IMG/VR virus record: IMGVR_UViG_3300035210_000087
Span: 1 to 58,822 of that record
Length of the DNA stretch: 58,822 bases
Reading direction: 5' to 3' (one strand)
Source: a virus
Part shown: piece after piece, positions 8,262 to 15,917 of the stretch
Layout: the number at the start of each line of letters is the position of its first letter
Position numbering within the stretch: the stretch's first letter is position 1
The notes under the pieces: generated by a model
Told to the model about the DNA's origin: nothing
Database searches by the model: none
The model's input: only the letters and a program-made list of their open reading frames with translations
Translations under genes and position numbers: made by a program

Positions 8262-8456
8262 TCAGAGCATCCAGAGCATCCGGCAGAGGTGGACTGACGA
8301 GGACGGCGGGATGCGCAACACCCGCTGCGCTTCGAGCTCGCACAGCGTTTGCCGACGGTGCAGCTCGGCCGCGAGGATGTCCCGCGCGGCAATGGACAGC
8401 GCCATGAACGTTGGAACCAGCAGCACCAGCAGCATCAGCATGCGGCGCAGGCTCAA
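8262..8456 (-). CDS. Small membrane protein, 64 aa
   Basis: TTG start overlapping the regulator gene's TGA by 4 nt (an ATG at 8441 is the alternative). One N-terminal membrane segment (MLMLLVLLVPTFMALSIAA) is followed by a charged helix. Lying downstream of the holin/endolysin genes in the same leftward run, it could be a lysis accessory, but nothing proves this. Confidence 0.5.
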   Translation of the reverse strand: MSLRRMLMLLVLLVPTFMALSIAARDILAAELHRRQTLCELEAQRVLRIPPSSSVHLCRMLWML

Positions 8457-8695
8457 CGGAGGGGGGCGACCATGTAGCGGCGCCAGGCTATCTCGGAGGC
8501 CACCAGCTTCACGACCGCGTCGGTGGTCATGTGCATGGCCGCCGCAATGGCCGCGAGGTCGCCCGGGCTGGCTTTGCGCTCTCCCGTCAGGAGGTGGCTC
8601 ATTTTGGTCCGCGAGCAGCCGATCGCCTCGGCGAGCTCGCGTTGATTGCGGAGGCCGGCGGCGCGCAGCGCGGAGGTGAACTCGCGAGAGCGCAT
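8453..8695 (-). CDS. XRE-family helix-turn-helix regulator, 80 aa
   Basis: A compact lambda-repressor-like HTH: TSALRAAGLRNQRELAEAIGCSRTKMSHLLTGERK, with RELAEAIG as helix 2 and SRTKMSHLL as the recognition helix. No dimerisation or protease domain, so it is Cro-sized. The ATG at 8695 overlaps the previous stop (ATGA). Probable transcriptional regulator of phage genes. Confidence 0.8.
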   Translation of the reverse strand: MRSREFTSALRAAGLRNQRELAEAIGCSRTKMSHLLTGERKASPGDLAAIAAAMHMTTDAVVKLVASEIAWRRYMVAPLR

Positions 8696-8913
8696 CAATC
8701 CACCGCCACGGCGCAAGCCAGCGAGCAGAACACGGCCGGTCCGCTGTAGGGCGTGCCGCACTGGTCGCATTTGCGCTCGGGGTAGCCGTCCACGCGGTAG
8801 CGGCTATCCCACCCGCAGCTCGGGCAGACCGAGAAACTGGAATGGATGCGGCCGCGGCTGTCGCTCAGCGACGCAACGTGCAGCACCTCCTGGCAGATCG
8901 GGCACCAACTCAT
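8695..8913 (-). CDS. Double zinc-ribbon miniprotein, 72 aa
   Basis: Four Cys pairs are visible: CPIC, CPSC, CDQC and CSLAC, enough for two zinc ribbons, with a short DSRGRIHSSF link. The start MSWCPICQEV overlaps the upstream stop by 4 nt. Such proteins in phages often bind host RNA polymerase or nucleic acid, but the partner here is unknown. Confidence 0.75.
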   Translation of the reverse strand: MSWCPICQEVLHVASLSDSRGRIHSSFSVCPSCGWDSRYRVDGYPERKCDQCGTPYSGPAVFCSLACAVAVD

Positions 8914-9116
8914 GGCGCGGGCTTCTTTTTCCGGCGCCGCTGCTTGTGCACGGGCTGCGCGGGCTGGCGCGGCCGGATCGCCCGCGGCAGCGGATGCTTC
9001 GGGTCGCTGCAGGTGGGGCAGGTGCGCGGGTAGCCCGGCGGATCGGGGTCGTCGAACGAGGCGCAGCAGCACTCACAGAGCGAGCCGTCGAGCACGAGAT
9101 CGGCAATATCACCCAT
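8910..9116 (-). CDS. Zinc-finger miniprotein with basic tail, 68 aa
   Basis: Starts MGDIADLVLDGSLCECCC. The Cys set CECCC...CPTC is followed by a strongly basic C-terminus (KQRRRKKKPAP) suited to binding nucleic acid or a membrane. Overlaps the next gene by 4 nt. Forms, with the double zinc ribbon and the XRE gene, a small leftward set of putative DNA-binding proteins. Confidence 0.65.
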   Translation of the reverse strand: MGDIADLVLDGSLCECCCASFDDPDPPGYPRTCPTCSDPKHPLPRAIRPRQPAQPVHKQRRRKKKPAP

Positions 9117-9354
9117 CGGAGCGCCTATACGGGTTTGACCCCAACCTCTGGGGCACGAATTGCCCCGCGCCGCCCCAGGAGCCACTGGAAGGCGGCGCGG
9201 GAGTGGGCTGGTGGGCGACCTTGGCCGGACACGCTCCACCAACCCAACTACGGCGGTCACGCACAGGGCGTTCTTCCACCGGCAAGAGAGGGTCGCGGCG
9301 CCCCTTTCTGGACGACGCCACGACCCGGCAGCCACGCCCCAGGCGTCGGCCGCG
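9117..9354. other. Non-coding gap with an 8-bp stem-loop
   Basis: No convincing gene. GCGCCGCC (9167-9174) pairs with GGCGGCGC (9191-9198). No U-tract follows on either strand. The frames that cross it lack a ribosome site and look like shadows. Confidence 0.4.
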
Positions 9355-9447
9355 TCACAAGACCCACACGATCAGCCACAACAGCGCCCACAGGACGGTC
9401 GAGAGCCCGACGATCAGCAGCGTGGCGGCCCAAAGGGGGAACGGCAT
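9355..9447 (-). CDS. Possible 30-residue single-pass membrane peptide
   Basis: The frame MPFPLWAATLLIVGLSTVLW and onwards is almost entirely hydrophobic, ending WLIVWVL, with a weak CGGGA upstream. It lies between the holin-like gene and the zinc-finger genes. Peptides like this can be antiholins or membrane modulators. It is short, so chance cannot be excluded. Confidence 0.35.
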   Translation of the reverse strand: MPFPLWAATLLIVGLSTVLWALLWLIVWVL

Positions 9448-9473
9448 TTCGGATTTCCCGTGATAACTTCCGC

Positions 9474-9878
9474 TTACCGCGGGTTATTCGCCGCAGCCGT
9501 AAAGGCCGCCGCGTAGCGCGGTGTGGATACGGCCGCGAGCTTGCCGAACTCGCCGGAAATGATGCCGGCCAGCGTCTTGTCGGACACCCCGAGCTTCTCG
9601 ATGGTCTCCGGCATCCGCTCGTGCAGCATCGTGACCGCGCCGGAGATCATCGCCGCCTTGACGGCCTGCCCGTCGCCGTGCCCGGCGGGCGGCAGGCAGG
9701 CCAGGGTGTCGTGGATGTTGGCGGCCAGCCGGCCGGCACCACCAACCACGCGGGCCACCAGCTCGTTGTGCGTGCGCTCGCGGAGGTAGACCGCCGCATG
9801 GCCGAGCACCCAGCTCGCCAGGGTGGAGAGCACCAGCGCGATCGGCACGGCAAACACGTCTGCCAGGTCCGTGATCAT
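9474..9878 (-). CDS. Holin-like protein (LLH type)
   Basis: 134 aa. One N-terminal membrane helix (VFAVPIALVLSTLASWVLG) then a charged helical cytoplasmic part with VKAAMISGAVTMLHE and a C-terminal LGVSDKTLAGIISGEFGKL. This resembles the LLH/Phage_holin_6_1 family, whose C-terminal helix follows a similar spacing. The ATG at 9878 overlaps the endolysin stop by 4 nt, fitting a lysis cassette. Role: membrane permeabilisation that lets the endolysin out. Confidence 0.65.
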   Translation of the reverse strand: MITDLADVFAVPIALVLSTLASWVLGHAAVYLRERTHNELVARVVGGAGRLAANIHDTLACLPPAGHGDGQAVKAAMISGAVTMLHERMPETIEKLGVSDKTLAGIISGEFGKLAAVSTPRYAAAFTAAANNPR

Positions 9879-10447
9879 GACGGATTCTCCGGTGTGGTTC
9901 CGACCAGCGCGGAAAGAAACGTTGCGTGGTGGATTGCGAGCAATGAGCAGCAATCCATTCCGTTGACGATACGGCGGGCCTGCGTCGGGTTGTTTACCAG
10001 TGCGTTGAAGTATTGATCGAGACAATGACCAGTAAAGTCGCCGTCGCGCATGCCGTCGAGCAGGATTTGCGCTGCGTATTTCGGCTGCATGACCAGATCG
10101 GGATAATGAACAAAATCAACGTCGAGCTTCTTGGATTGGCGCTCGTAATTGTATTTCCACGTCAGTTGAACGAAGCCGCGCCCGTAGTAGACGTGCCCCG
10201 TGGTGGCGTCCCGCTCGCCGTAGGCCCGGCCGCTGCCGTGCCCCACCTCCTCGATCGGCATCATGGTGTGGTCGGTCTCGTGGTAGGTCGTCGCCAGGGC
10301 GTAGGCCAGCCACCGGATCGGCGCCCCGCCGTAGGCCGCGTCCCAGCGGTCCAGGATCGCGTCGGTGCCGTCGACCGTGCCTTGGGTCAAATGGCCGCGG
10401 AACAGGGTGCGGCGCATCTGGCCGAACAGGGTTTTCCGATCAATCAC
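9875..10447 (-). CDS. Endolysin, GH19 chitinase-like
   Basis: 190 aa, GTG start. HETDHTMMPIEE (about residues 56-67) holds the catalytic glutamates of the GH19 fold and YYGRGFVQLTWKYNYE (87-102) is the hallmark phage GH19 motif. GH19 endolysins cleave peptidoglycan glycan strands. It has no signal peptide, so it depends on the adjacent holin. Normal length for a single-domain enzyme, with no cell-wall binding domain. Confidence 0.9.
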   Translation of the reverse strand: MIDRKTLFGQMRRTLFRGHLTQGTVDGTDAILDRWDAAYGGAPIRWLAYALATTYHETDHTMMPIEEVGHGSGRAYGERDATTGHVYYGRGFVQLTWKYNYERQSKKLDVDFVHYPDLVMQPKYAAQILLDGMRDGDFTGHCLDQYFNALVNNPTQARRIVNGMDCCSLLAIHHATFLSALVGTTPENPS

Positions 10448-11192
10448 GGGCGCTACCCCCAGAAACCGCCGTAGAGGCCTCTACAGGCCCCTCCGGCTCT
10501 GGCGGCTCCACCCCACTGGAAAAGTCGCCAGGAGCCTCTGGCGCCCCTGCGTCGCTGCCAGGGGCCGGCAATGCCAGCCCCTCCAGCACCACGCCCAAAT
10601 ACTGCATCTTCGACCCTCGCCGCCCCACGGTCCGCCACTGCCGGATGACTGCGGCATTCATCCGTCTGGCTACCTCGCGGAGCGCGAGGTCAACGATCTG
10701 GTCCTGCCGGCGATGGGAGCCGAGCACCGTCCGCCGCAGGCCGGTCAGCGCCGCCAAGGCCGCGGAAAGGCTGCACATTTGCATCGCCAGGGCGTTGCCC
10801 TCGGTGATCGTCAGGCCAACCAGCTCGCCGGGAGAGACGCGCCGCCGGGCCGCGATGATGGTGGCCTGCGCCCACGGGCAGCCGTAGGCGTCGATGTCGA
10901 AGACGTTGTAATTGCTCAGATCAATGGCGCGCATGACGCGCTCGTTGGGCGCGGCAAAGGCCAGCCGGTCGGCCGGCCAGTAGGCCTTGAGGTCGCAGCC
11001 CGTGTAGTCGGCGGCCTCGCGCCAGATGGTCGCGTGCATCTTGCCCGCGCCGGCGAAGGCGTCGAACACCGCCGCCTGACCGGGGCCGATGGCTTCCAGC
11101 ACCAGCCGCCGGATTTGGACCTTGGCGGTCGCCGCGGAGCTCGCATTGTCGCGGCTCTCGGCCAGCGCGACCTCATGGCCCATGCGGCTCAT
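10440..11192 (-). CDS. SAM-dependent methyltransferase-like protein
   Basis: 250 aa. AVFDAFAGAGKM (about 41-52) matches SAM-binding motif I, GCDLKAY (65-71) follows as the acidic motif II strand, and NVFDIDAYGCPW (96-107) resembles the catalytic-loop strand of Trm1-type enzymes (DIDPYGSP) more than DNA methylases (DPPY). The C-terminus is disordered and Pro/Ala rich. ATG at 11192. The substrate, RNA or DNA, is not evident. It overlaps the endolysin start by 8 nt. Confidence 0.6.
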   Translation of the reverse strand: MSRMGHEVALAESRDNASSAATAKVQIRRLVLEAIGPGQAAVFDAFAGAGKMHATIWREAADYTGCDLKAYWPADRLAFAAPNERVMRAIDLSNYNVFDIDAYGCPWAQATIIAARRRVSPGELVGLTITEGNALAMQMCSLSAALAALTGLRRTVLGSHRRQDQIVDLALREVARRMNAAVIRQWRTVGRRGSKMQYLGVVLEGLALPAPGSDAGAPEAPGDFSSGVEPPEPEGPVEASTAVSGGSARD

Positions 11193-11539
11193 GGCGGGGG
11201 GAACCCCAGCACCCGCCGGGTTTCCTCGGCCACCGCGAGGTTCATCTCGACGCCCTCTGGCACCGCCCGATAGCCGGGAAACTTGGTCTGGTAGAGCTGG
11301 TCCAGGAGCCACGCCTCAACGCCCATCTGCGTCTGCACCTCGCTCTCGGTGACGATCCCCTTGGCGATCAGCACCCGCATCAGCGCCGAGAGCTCCACCC
11401 GCGTGACAAGCCGGCTTTCTTGCAGGTCGCGCATCGCGGGGACGCCAGGCGCGTGCCGCCCAATCTCGCCGAGGTGCCAGGCGGCCAGCACGCCGCGCCA
11501 CTTGCACAGCGTTTCGACGGCTTCGCGCCAAGGGGGCAT
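11189..11539 (-). CDS. Hypothetical phage protein, 116 aa
   Basis: Starts MPPWREAVETLCKW with its ATG touching the upstream TGA (TGATG). Helical, with RLVTRVELSALMRVLIAKGIVTESE (about 45-69) resembling small phage proteins that follow ParB-like genes. No catalytic motif. Coupled to both neighbours. Confidence 0.7.
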   Translation of the reverse strand: MPPWREAVETLCKWRGVLAAWHLGEIGRHAPGVPAMRDLQESRLVTRVELSALMRVLIAKGIVTESEVQTQMGVEAWLLDQLYQTKFPGYRAVPEGVEMNLAVAEETRRVLGFPPP

Positions 11540-12123
11540 CACGAGGGCACCCCCTCGCCGCGCATGGTGATCCCGACATCCGCCGTCACGTCGGGAAACT
11601 CGGCCAGCAGCACGCGGACCCGGTCGAGCACGAGCGCCTGCTTCGCCAGGGGGCCGGTGACCGAGATCCAGAAATCATCCTGCACCGGCCCGGTCGCGAC
11701 CTCGCGGATTTCCAGCGTCTCGCCCAGGCCGCCGAACAGCTTGGCCGCCTCGCCCTCGGTGAAGCCGGTGGCGAAGCGGTCCGCCGGCGCCACCTCGCGC
11801 AGCAGCTCGGCCACCATCTCGGCGTCGTCGGTGGACAGGTCGCCCAGCCGGTTGTCGCTGAGCATCACCCGGTCGGCGGTGGCCTGGTCAACGTCCCAGA
11901 TCACCGCCGAAATTTCGGTCCAGCCCAGCCGGGTCGCCGCCTGCACGATGCCGTGGCCGGCGATGATCTGCATGTTCAGCCGGCGGATCAGCACCGGCTT
12001 GTGCTGACCATCCGCCCGCAGGCTCGCCATGAGCCGGTTGATCTGGTCCTCGGAGTGCCGGCGGGGGTTGCGCGGGTTGGCGATCAGCCGGGAGATCGGC
12101 ACGGTTTCCAGGGTGGGTTTCAT
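11539..12123 (-). CDS. ParB/Srx-fold nuclease-domain protein
   Basis: 194 aa. The N-terminus has the ParBc pattern: ISRLIANPRNPRRHSEDQINRLMASL (about 9-34), then PVLIRRLNMQIIAGHGIVQAAT with the GHGR-like box changed to GHGI, and VMLSDNRLGDLS. No C-terminal ParB HTH or dimerisation domain. Phage proteins of this type precede DNA-modification or methylase genes; here a methyltransferase-like gene lies two genes downstream. CTP binding and nuclease roles are both possible. Confidence 0.75.
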   Translation of the reverse strand: MKPTLETVPISRLIANPRNPRRHSEDQINRLMASLRADGQHKPVLIRRLNMQIIAGHGIVQAATRLGWTEISAVIWDVDQATADRVMLSDNRLGDLSTDDAEMVAELLREVAPADRFATGFTEGEAAKLFGGLGETLEIREVATGPVQDDFWISVTGPLAKQALVLDRVRVLLAEFPDVTADVGITMRGEGVPS

Positions 12124-12398
12124 GCCGCCTGCGCCGCCAGCGCGATCCAGTCGCGGACCTTCTGGTGCGAGCCCCAGGCGTGCGGCGGCAGGTTGTGGTG
12201 CATCCACATGGCCAGCCGGGGCATCTGCTGGCGGAGGTGCTCGTCGGCCAGCACCATCGACCACGTCCAATCGTTCGCCAGGATGGCCGCCAGGGGGTGG
12301 GTCAGCGGCGGCGCCTCGCCGCGGAACAGGTAGGCCCCCATCATGGCGGCGAGCTCGGGGACCGGCATCCCGCCCCACTGGATGTTCTCCACACGCAT
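12120..12398 (-). CDS. Hypothetical protein, 92 aa, Trp/Met-rich
   Basis: Starts MRVENIQWGG in an overlap with the upstream stop and ends in an ATGA overlap with the ParB-like gene. Helical with WTWSMVLADEHLRQQMPRLAMWM. No known domain. It may be a partner of the ParB-like protein, judged only by position. Confidence 0.65.
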   Translation of the reverse strand: MRVENIQWGGMPVPELAAMMGAYLFRGEAPPLTHPLAAILANDWTWSMVLADEHLRQQMPRLAMWMHHNLPPHAWGSHQKVRDWIALAAQAA

Positions 12399-12682
12399 CA
12401 GGCATGCCCAGCCGGCGGCTTGAGGTCGAGCCGGGCCGCCATCTCGATCCCCATGCTCAGCGTGACGGCGGTGACGTAGGCTCGCTGCGGGTTGCCGCCG
12501 GATACCGCCACGCACGCCCGGTAGGCTGTCTCACCCAGGCAGGCGAGCCATTCGCTGGCGTCGGTGCCGGCTGGGGTGGCGGCGCCGATCGCCCTCCAGA
12601 GCGCCTCCGCGAGCTTGTCGATCGGCTCGCCATCGGACTTTTTCGGCAGCGGCGGCAGGGGCAGTCCGATCACATCCGGCAT
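12398..12682 (-). CDS. Hypothetical protein, 94 aa
   Basis: Starts MPDVIGLPLPPLPKKSDG. A Pro-rich N-terminus leads into two helices (DKLAEALWRAIG and SEWLACLGETAYRACVAV). No recognised motif. Its first codons overlap the small membrane-protein gene in another frame, a dense packing normal for this block. Confidence 0.65.
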   Translation of the reverse strand: MPDVIGLPLPPLPKKSDGEPIDKLAEALWRAIGAATPAGTDASEWLACLGETAYRACVAVSGGNPQRAYVTAVTLSMGIEMAARLDLKPPAGHA

Positions 12683-12828
12683 GCTGAGCTCCCGATTGCT
12701 GCGGCGGCTAAAACGATCACGACCAGGAACAACGCGCCCAACGCCACCGCACTGCGGAGCAGGCGCGTCAGCATGCGTTCGGAGGCGCGGTCAGCGGCGT
12801 CGTACGGGTCTTCCGGAGGAAAGCTCAT
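12670..12828 (-). CDS. Single-pass membrane miniprotein, 52 aa
   Basis: Frame MSFPPEDPYDAADRASERML followed by one membrane helix, LLRSAVALGALFLVVIVLAA. The start overlaps the upstream stop (12825-12827) and GGA lies before it. It overlaps the next gene's first codons by 13 nt. Typical of small phage inner-membrane proteins; function unknown. Confidence 0.55.
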   Translation of the reverse strand: MSFPPEDPYDAADRASERMLTRLLRSAVALGALFLVVIVLAAAAIGSSACRM

Positions 12829-13562
12829 GGCGCGGGGGCTCCTTGCCGCATGGCTTGCAGGATCTCGGGCGTGAGGGCGCCGCCGCGGCGCTGCATGCCC
12901 GGACGCGAGGGGTCAGACCGGGCCGCCGGCGGGTTGGGCACGAGGTGGAGGTTCTCGGGCGCGTGCTTCTCGATGAGGCCGCGCAGGAGGGTCAGGCAGA
13001 CCGTGATGCTGCCGAGCGGCGGATCGCTGCCGTCGGGCATTGGCGCCAGGATGCCGCGGACGCTTTCGCCGACCTTCGCCGCGTCGCGCCAATCGGCCAC
13101 GACGGCGGCGGTATCGCCGCTGACCAGCAGCCAAGCGCCATGAGCGTGGTGTTTCAGCAGTCCGAGCATGTGATCGCGCCCCGACACGTTCCTCGGCCCG
13201 CCGGCATTGGCGAACCCTTCGGCCTCGTGCTTCTGGAAACGCTTCAGCCACAGCGCTTCCATGGCGGTGAGCTGCAGGCGGCGGTCGCCGGCGGGCGCTG
13301 GCAGGGCGCGGCGGGTGTCCTGCAGCTCGCGATACCAGGCCGAGAGCGCGGCCGTGAGCTCCGCAAACGAGGGGAAGAATTTGAACTGCGGGGCAAGGCT
13401 GGCGAGGCTGGCGGCACAGAAGGCGTCGGTGTGGTGCTCCAGCAGGCTGGCGTAGAGGGCGATCTTTTCCCTCATCGCCCGGTCATCGGCGCCAACGTGG
13501 GTCAACTGCGCGAGGTCGGCCAACCAGGCCGAGATGTGCCGGAGCCGGTCTTTGGGGGTCAT
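12825..13562 (-). CDS. Putative replication accessory protein, 245 aa
   Basis: A helical protein lying directly downstream of the winged-helix replication-type gene, in the position of lambda P after O. The segment TDAFCAASLASLAPQFKFFP then SFAELTAALSAW resembles phage replication proteins that read '...fFPs.aElra.l'. No Walker motif, so it is not a DnaC-type ATPase. Helicase-loader-like function is inferred from position only. Confidence 0.5.
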   Translation of the reverse strand: MTPKDRLRHISAWLADLAQLTHVGADDRAMREKIALYASLLEHHTDAFCAASLASLAPQFKFFPSFAELTAALSAWYRELQDTRRALPAPAGDRRLQLTAMEALWLKRFQKHEAEGFANAGGPRNVSGRDHMLGLLKHHAHGAWLLVSGDTAAVVADWRDAAKVGESVRGILAPMPDGSDPPLGSITVCLTLLRGLIEKHAPENLHLVPNPPAARSDPSRPGMQRRGGALTPEILQAMRQGAPAP

Positions 13563-14380
13563 TGGAGCATCCTTGGGGCGTGGTCGGTGGCGGCCGTGCT
13601 CTCGCCCTCGTCGTCGTCATCGAGGTGCATCGCCGCATCGCCGTAGCTGGGGAGCCCCCAATCCTCCCGGATCCGCGAGATGACGTTGCCGCGGGCGTTG
13701 GAGCGCTTGCGGCGCTGGCACGCGCTGACAAGCCAGCCCTCCGGGTCGATAGGTTTAGTTTCCTCGGCGTCGATCAGAATGGCCATGAGGCGGGCGCAGT
13801 CGTCGCCGAGCATCTTGAGCAGTCGGCCGAGCAGCCCCCTCGCCTTGCGGGGAGGCAGGCCGGTCAGGGCTTGGACGATCGGCGTCCCGTCCTGCCAAAG
13901 CTGAAGTCTGACCCCCCCTTTCACGACCCCATCGGGCGCACTCCGCGCCACACCGTTAGGTGTGATTCTTCTACTGGAGAGTCCTTGGAGAGTTGGGGTG
14001 ACACTGGTGTCACCCTTTACGGTCGTATTTGTCACCCTTTCTCCCGGCAAAGGGTGACAGCGTGTCACCTTTTCCGGCGTAGCTTTCGTTGCGGCCTCGC
14101 GTGCCATCAGAAGTTGGTATTCGGACGAATGGCCGCGTCCGGTTCCTCGCTCAACTGCAATGAACCCAGCCGTCTCAAGATCGAATATCGCGCGCTGAAC
14201 CGACCGCTTCGAGGTCCTAAGCTCGCGCGCCAGCCGGGCCAGTGTTGGGAAACACTTCCCATTGTGGTCGGCGTATTTGGCGAGGATGACCAGCAGCAGC
14301 CGGGTGAAAGTGGTCAGACCCTCGTCGGTCAGGTTCAGCGCCCAGAGCAACGGCGCCCAGCCATTGACGCGGCCCGTCAT
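13559..14380 (-). CDS. Winged-helix replication-type DNA-binding protein
   Basis: 273 aa from MTGRVNGWAPLLWAL. Residues about 15-75 form a winged HTH (TRLLLVILAKYADHNGKCFP, LARELRTSKRSVQRAIFDL, TAGFIAVERGTG), the Rep/lambda-O N-terminal type. The middle is low complexity and the C-terminus has a helical PRKARGLLGRLLKMLGDDCARLM and an acidic DDDDEGES end. Probable origin-binding or replisome-recruiting protein. Confidence 0.7.
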   Translation of the reverse strand: MTGRVNGWAPLLWALNLTDEGLTTFTRLLLVILAKYADHNGKCFPTLARLARELRTSKRSVQRAIFDLETAGFIAVERGTGRGHSSEYQLLMAREAATKATPEKVTRCHPLPGERVTNTTVKGDTSVTPTLQGLSSRRITPNGVARSAPDGVVKGGVRLQLWQDGTPIVQALTGLPPRKARGLLGRLLKMLGDDCARLMAILIDAEETKPIDPEGWLVSACQRRKRSNARGNVISRIREDWGLPSYGDAAMHLDDDDEGESTAATDHAPRMLQ

Positions 14381-14655
14381 GGCCCACCGAGCGCGGCGCA
14401 GGCCACGAACGAGAGCACGAGGGCGGCGGGCGAACGGTCCTCGCGGTGGAGGACCTGAACCGCGCAATCGCGTCGGCCACTGGCGACCAGCGCGCGGCAG
14501 ATCGACACCAGGGGCGCGGGGCCGACGTGGCTTAGCCGGCCGCAGGTGATCCGGTCGCCGTGCAGCAAGGCCACGACCGACCGGATGGGGGAGGCCAGCG
14601 GGACGGTCCCACTGTGGCGGTTGACCCGCCCGGCCAGAAATGTTCCGGGGGTCAT
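14377..14655 (-). CDS. Hypothetical protein, 92 aa
   Basis: Starts MTPGTFLAGRVNRHSGTVP in an overlap with the RuvC-like gene's stop and ends in an ATGA overlap with the winged-helix gene. Contains C38, C53, C64 and C85 and hydrophobic patches (PAALVLSFVACAALGG) that may be a membrane helix. Not recognised. Confidence 0.55.
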   Translation of the reverse strand: MTPGTFLAGRVNRHSGTVPLASPIRSVVALLHGDRITCGRLSHVGPAPLVSICRALVASGRRDCAVQVLHREDRSPAALVLSFVACAALGGP

Positions 14656-15152
14656 GCAGCTCGGACACGCCGCCCCCGCAGCAGCAGGCAGCCGTAGATC
14701 CAGGTGACCCGGGCGTCCGCTTCGTCATCGCCCAGCCCCGCCCAGCCTTGCCGGGCGCACCATGCGATGACGTGGTCCTTGGCGGTGCCCTTTGGAAATC
14801 GGCCTCTCCCCATGACGCGAGCCCGGATGGTCGTCGAGCTCTCGTCGGCAAACGGAATGCGAAGGCGGAAACAGGTGCTTTCGGCGTGGTACGAGAGTCC
14901 CTGCAGCAGCGAGGCGCTGGTCTGCCTCTTCTCGAAAAGCGGGCGCTCGGCGATCACCCAGCCGGGCTGGTAGGCGGCGCACGCAGCCTCGAGCTCGGAC
15001 ACCAGGGCGCAGAAAGCGCGCCCCAAGTTGTCGAGGCCGGGCAGGTGCCAGACGCCGGATATCGGCTCCCGGTCGTTGATCCCGCCGTAACACCACCCGG
15101 ACGAACGGCTGAGATCGAGCGCCAGGACCCCGCCGGGGCCCGGACCACTCAC
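14652..15152 (-). CDS. RuvC-like Holliday-junction resolvase
   Basis: 166 aa, the usual RuvC length. RNase H-fold acidic residues are visible: D13 in VLALDLSRSSGW, E69 in GWVIAERPLF and the C-terminal DDEADA (D142, D143, D146). The KGTAKDHVIAW helix before it also fits. It would resolve branched recombination or replication intermediates before packaging, and complements the Sak4/exonuclease cassette. Confidence 0.75.
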   Translation of the reverse strand: MSGPGPGGVLALDLSRSSGWCYGGINDREPISGVWHLPGLDNLGRAFCALVSELEAACAAYQPGWVIAERPLFEKRQTSASLLQGLSYHAESTCFRLRIPFADESSTTIRARVMGRGRFPKGTAKDHVIAWCARQGWAGLGDDEADARVTWIYGCLLLRGRRVRAA

Positions 15153-15676
15153 ATGGGGAGTCCGGCATCTCCGCTCGCCGCCTTGCGTCCGCGCTTCTTC
15201 GGCGGTGCCGCCATCTCTTTCGCGATCTTCGCCTGTCCGCGGCGATAGCCGGTGTCCCAGGCGCCGTAGATTTCGGTGCCGGCCGTGTGCGGATTTTCGT
15301 CACGGTCGCCGCCGCGCAGCCCGACCTTGTAGCCGGCGCCGTCAGCTTCCCAGGCGTTGTGCGTGGCGGCTGCGTCTTCGGAAACTTCCACTGAGGTAAA
15401 GAGCTCGGCCTGGACGACCGGGATGTTGAGCAGCGCCAAAATGCGGATGCGATCGCGCATGTCGCCGCGCAGGCGATCGGGGTCGCGGCTGCGATCCTTC
15501 AGGCTGACGGCCAGCATCTTGCTGTTGCAGCCATCGCTTTTCGCCGCCTTGAGCCGGCCCTTGTACTCGGCCTGGGCCTCCTTCATCGCTTCGAGCGCGT
15601 CGGAGCACGCCCGGATGTGATGTTGGTAGGTTTCGTCAGTTACGTTCGAGAGCGCGGCGGCGAGGCTTTTGGCCAT
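15149..15676 (-). CDS. GapR-like plus Rmf/CrpP-like fusion protein
   Basis: 175 aa from MAKSLAAALSN. Residues about 15-90 run coiled helix, AKSDGCNSKMLA, then DRSRDPDRLRGD, echoing GapR (DUF2312: coil, AK.nGFD.K.lR, RKKDP). Residues about 108-150 (WEADGAGYKVGLRGG, DENPHTAGTEIYGAW, TGYRRGQAK) match the ribosome modulation factor pattern 'A...G..aG......NPy......W..G...G'. A basic tail follows. It could bind AT-rich or overtwisted DNA, or ribosomes; both are inferences. Confidence 0.55.
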   Translation of the reverse strand: MAKSLAAALSNVTDETYQHHIRACSDALEAMKEAQAEYKGRLKAAKSDGCNSKMLAVSLKDRSRDPDRLRGDMRDRIRILALLNIPVVQAELFTSVEVSEDAAATHNAWEADGAGYKVGLRGGDRDENPHTAGTEIYGAWDTGYRRGQAKIAKEMAAPPKKRGRKAASGDAGLPM

Positions 15677-15917
15677 TGGGGACTCCGACAACAATCTGAG
15701 TGGAGTGCGGCACCGAACGCAGGATCGCCTCGACGGTGAGATCCAACTTGCACTTCGCGGCCAGCCCCGAGAGTTGGAGCGCCCGACCCGGCGGGATTCC
15801 ATCCAGTCGCCACGAGCTGACCGTCGAAGGGGCTGTGCCAAGCGCCTGCGCAAGCGCCGACGTTCCGCCAAACAGGTCCACGATCGAATTGACTGTCATC
15901 TCGGAAGTTTTGGCCAT
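15636..15917 (-). CDS. YdaS/Cro-like antitoxin-type HTH regulator
   Basis: 93 aa. SIVDLFGGTSALAQALGTAPSTVSSWRLDGIPPGRALQ is a YdaS-type HTH (Cro-like, found in immunity regions). The C-terminus overlaps the GapR/Rmf gene by 41 nt in another frame. It starts right beside the divergent control region 15918-16026, so it probably regulates itself and the rightward recombination operon. Confidence 0.8.
   Translation of the reverse strand: MAKTSEMTVNSIVDLFGGTSALAQALGTAPSTVSSWRLDGIPPGRALQLSGLAAKCKLDLTVEAILRSVPHSTQIVVGVPNGQKPRRRALERN

Noticed and set aside
11539-12123. Plasmid-type partition protein ParB
   Set aside because: Lacks the HTH and dimerisation domains, and no ParA gene is present; it is the phage ParB/Srx-domain type.
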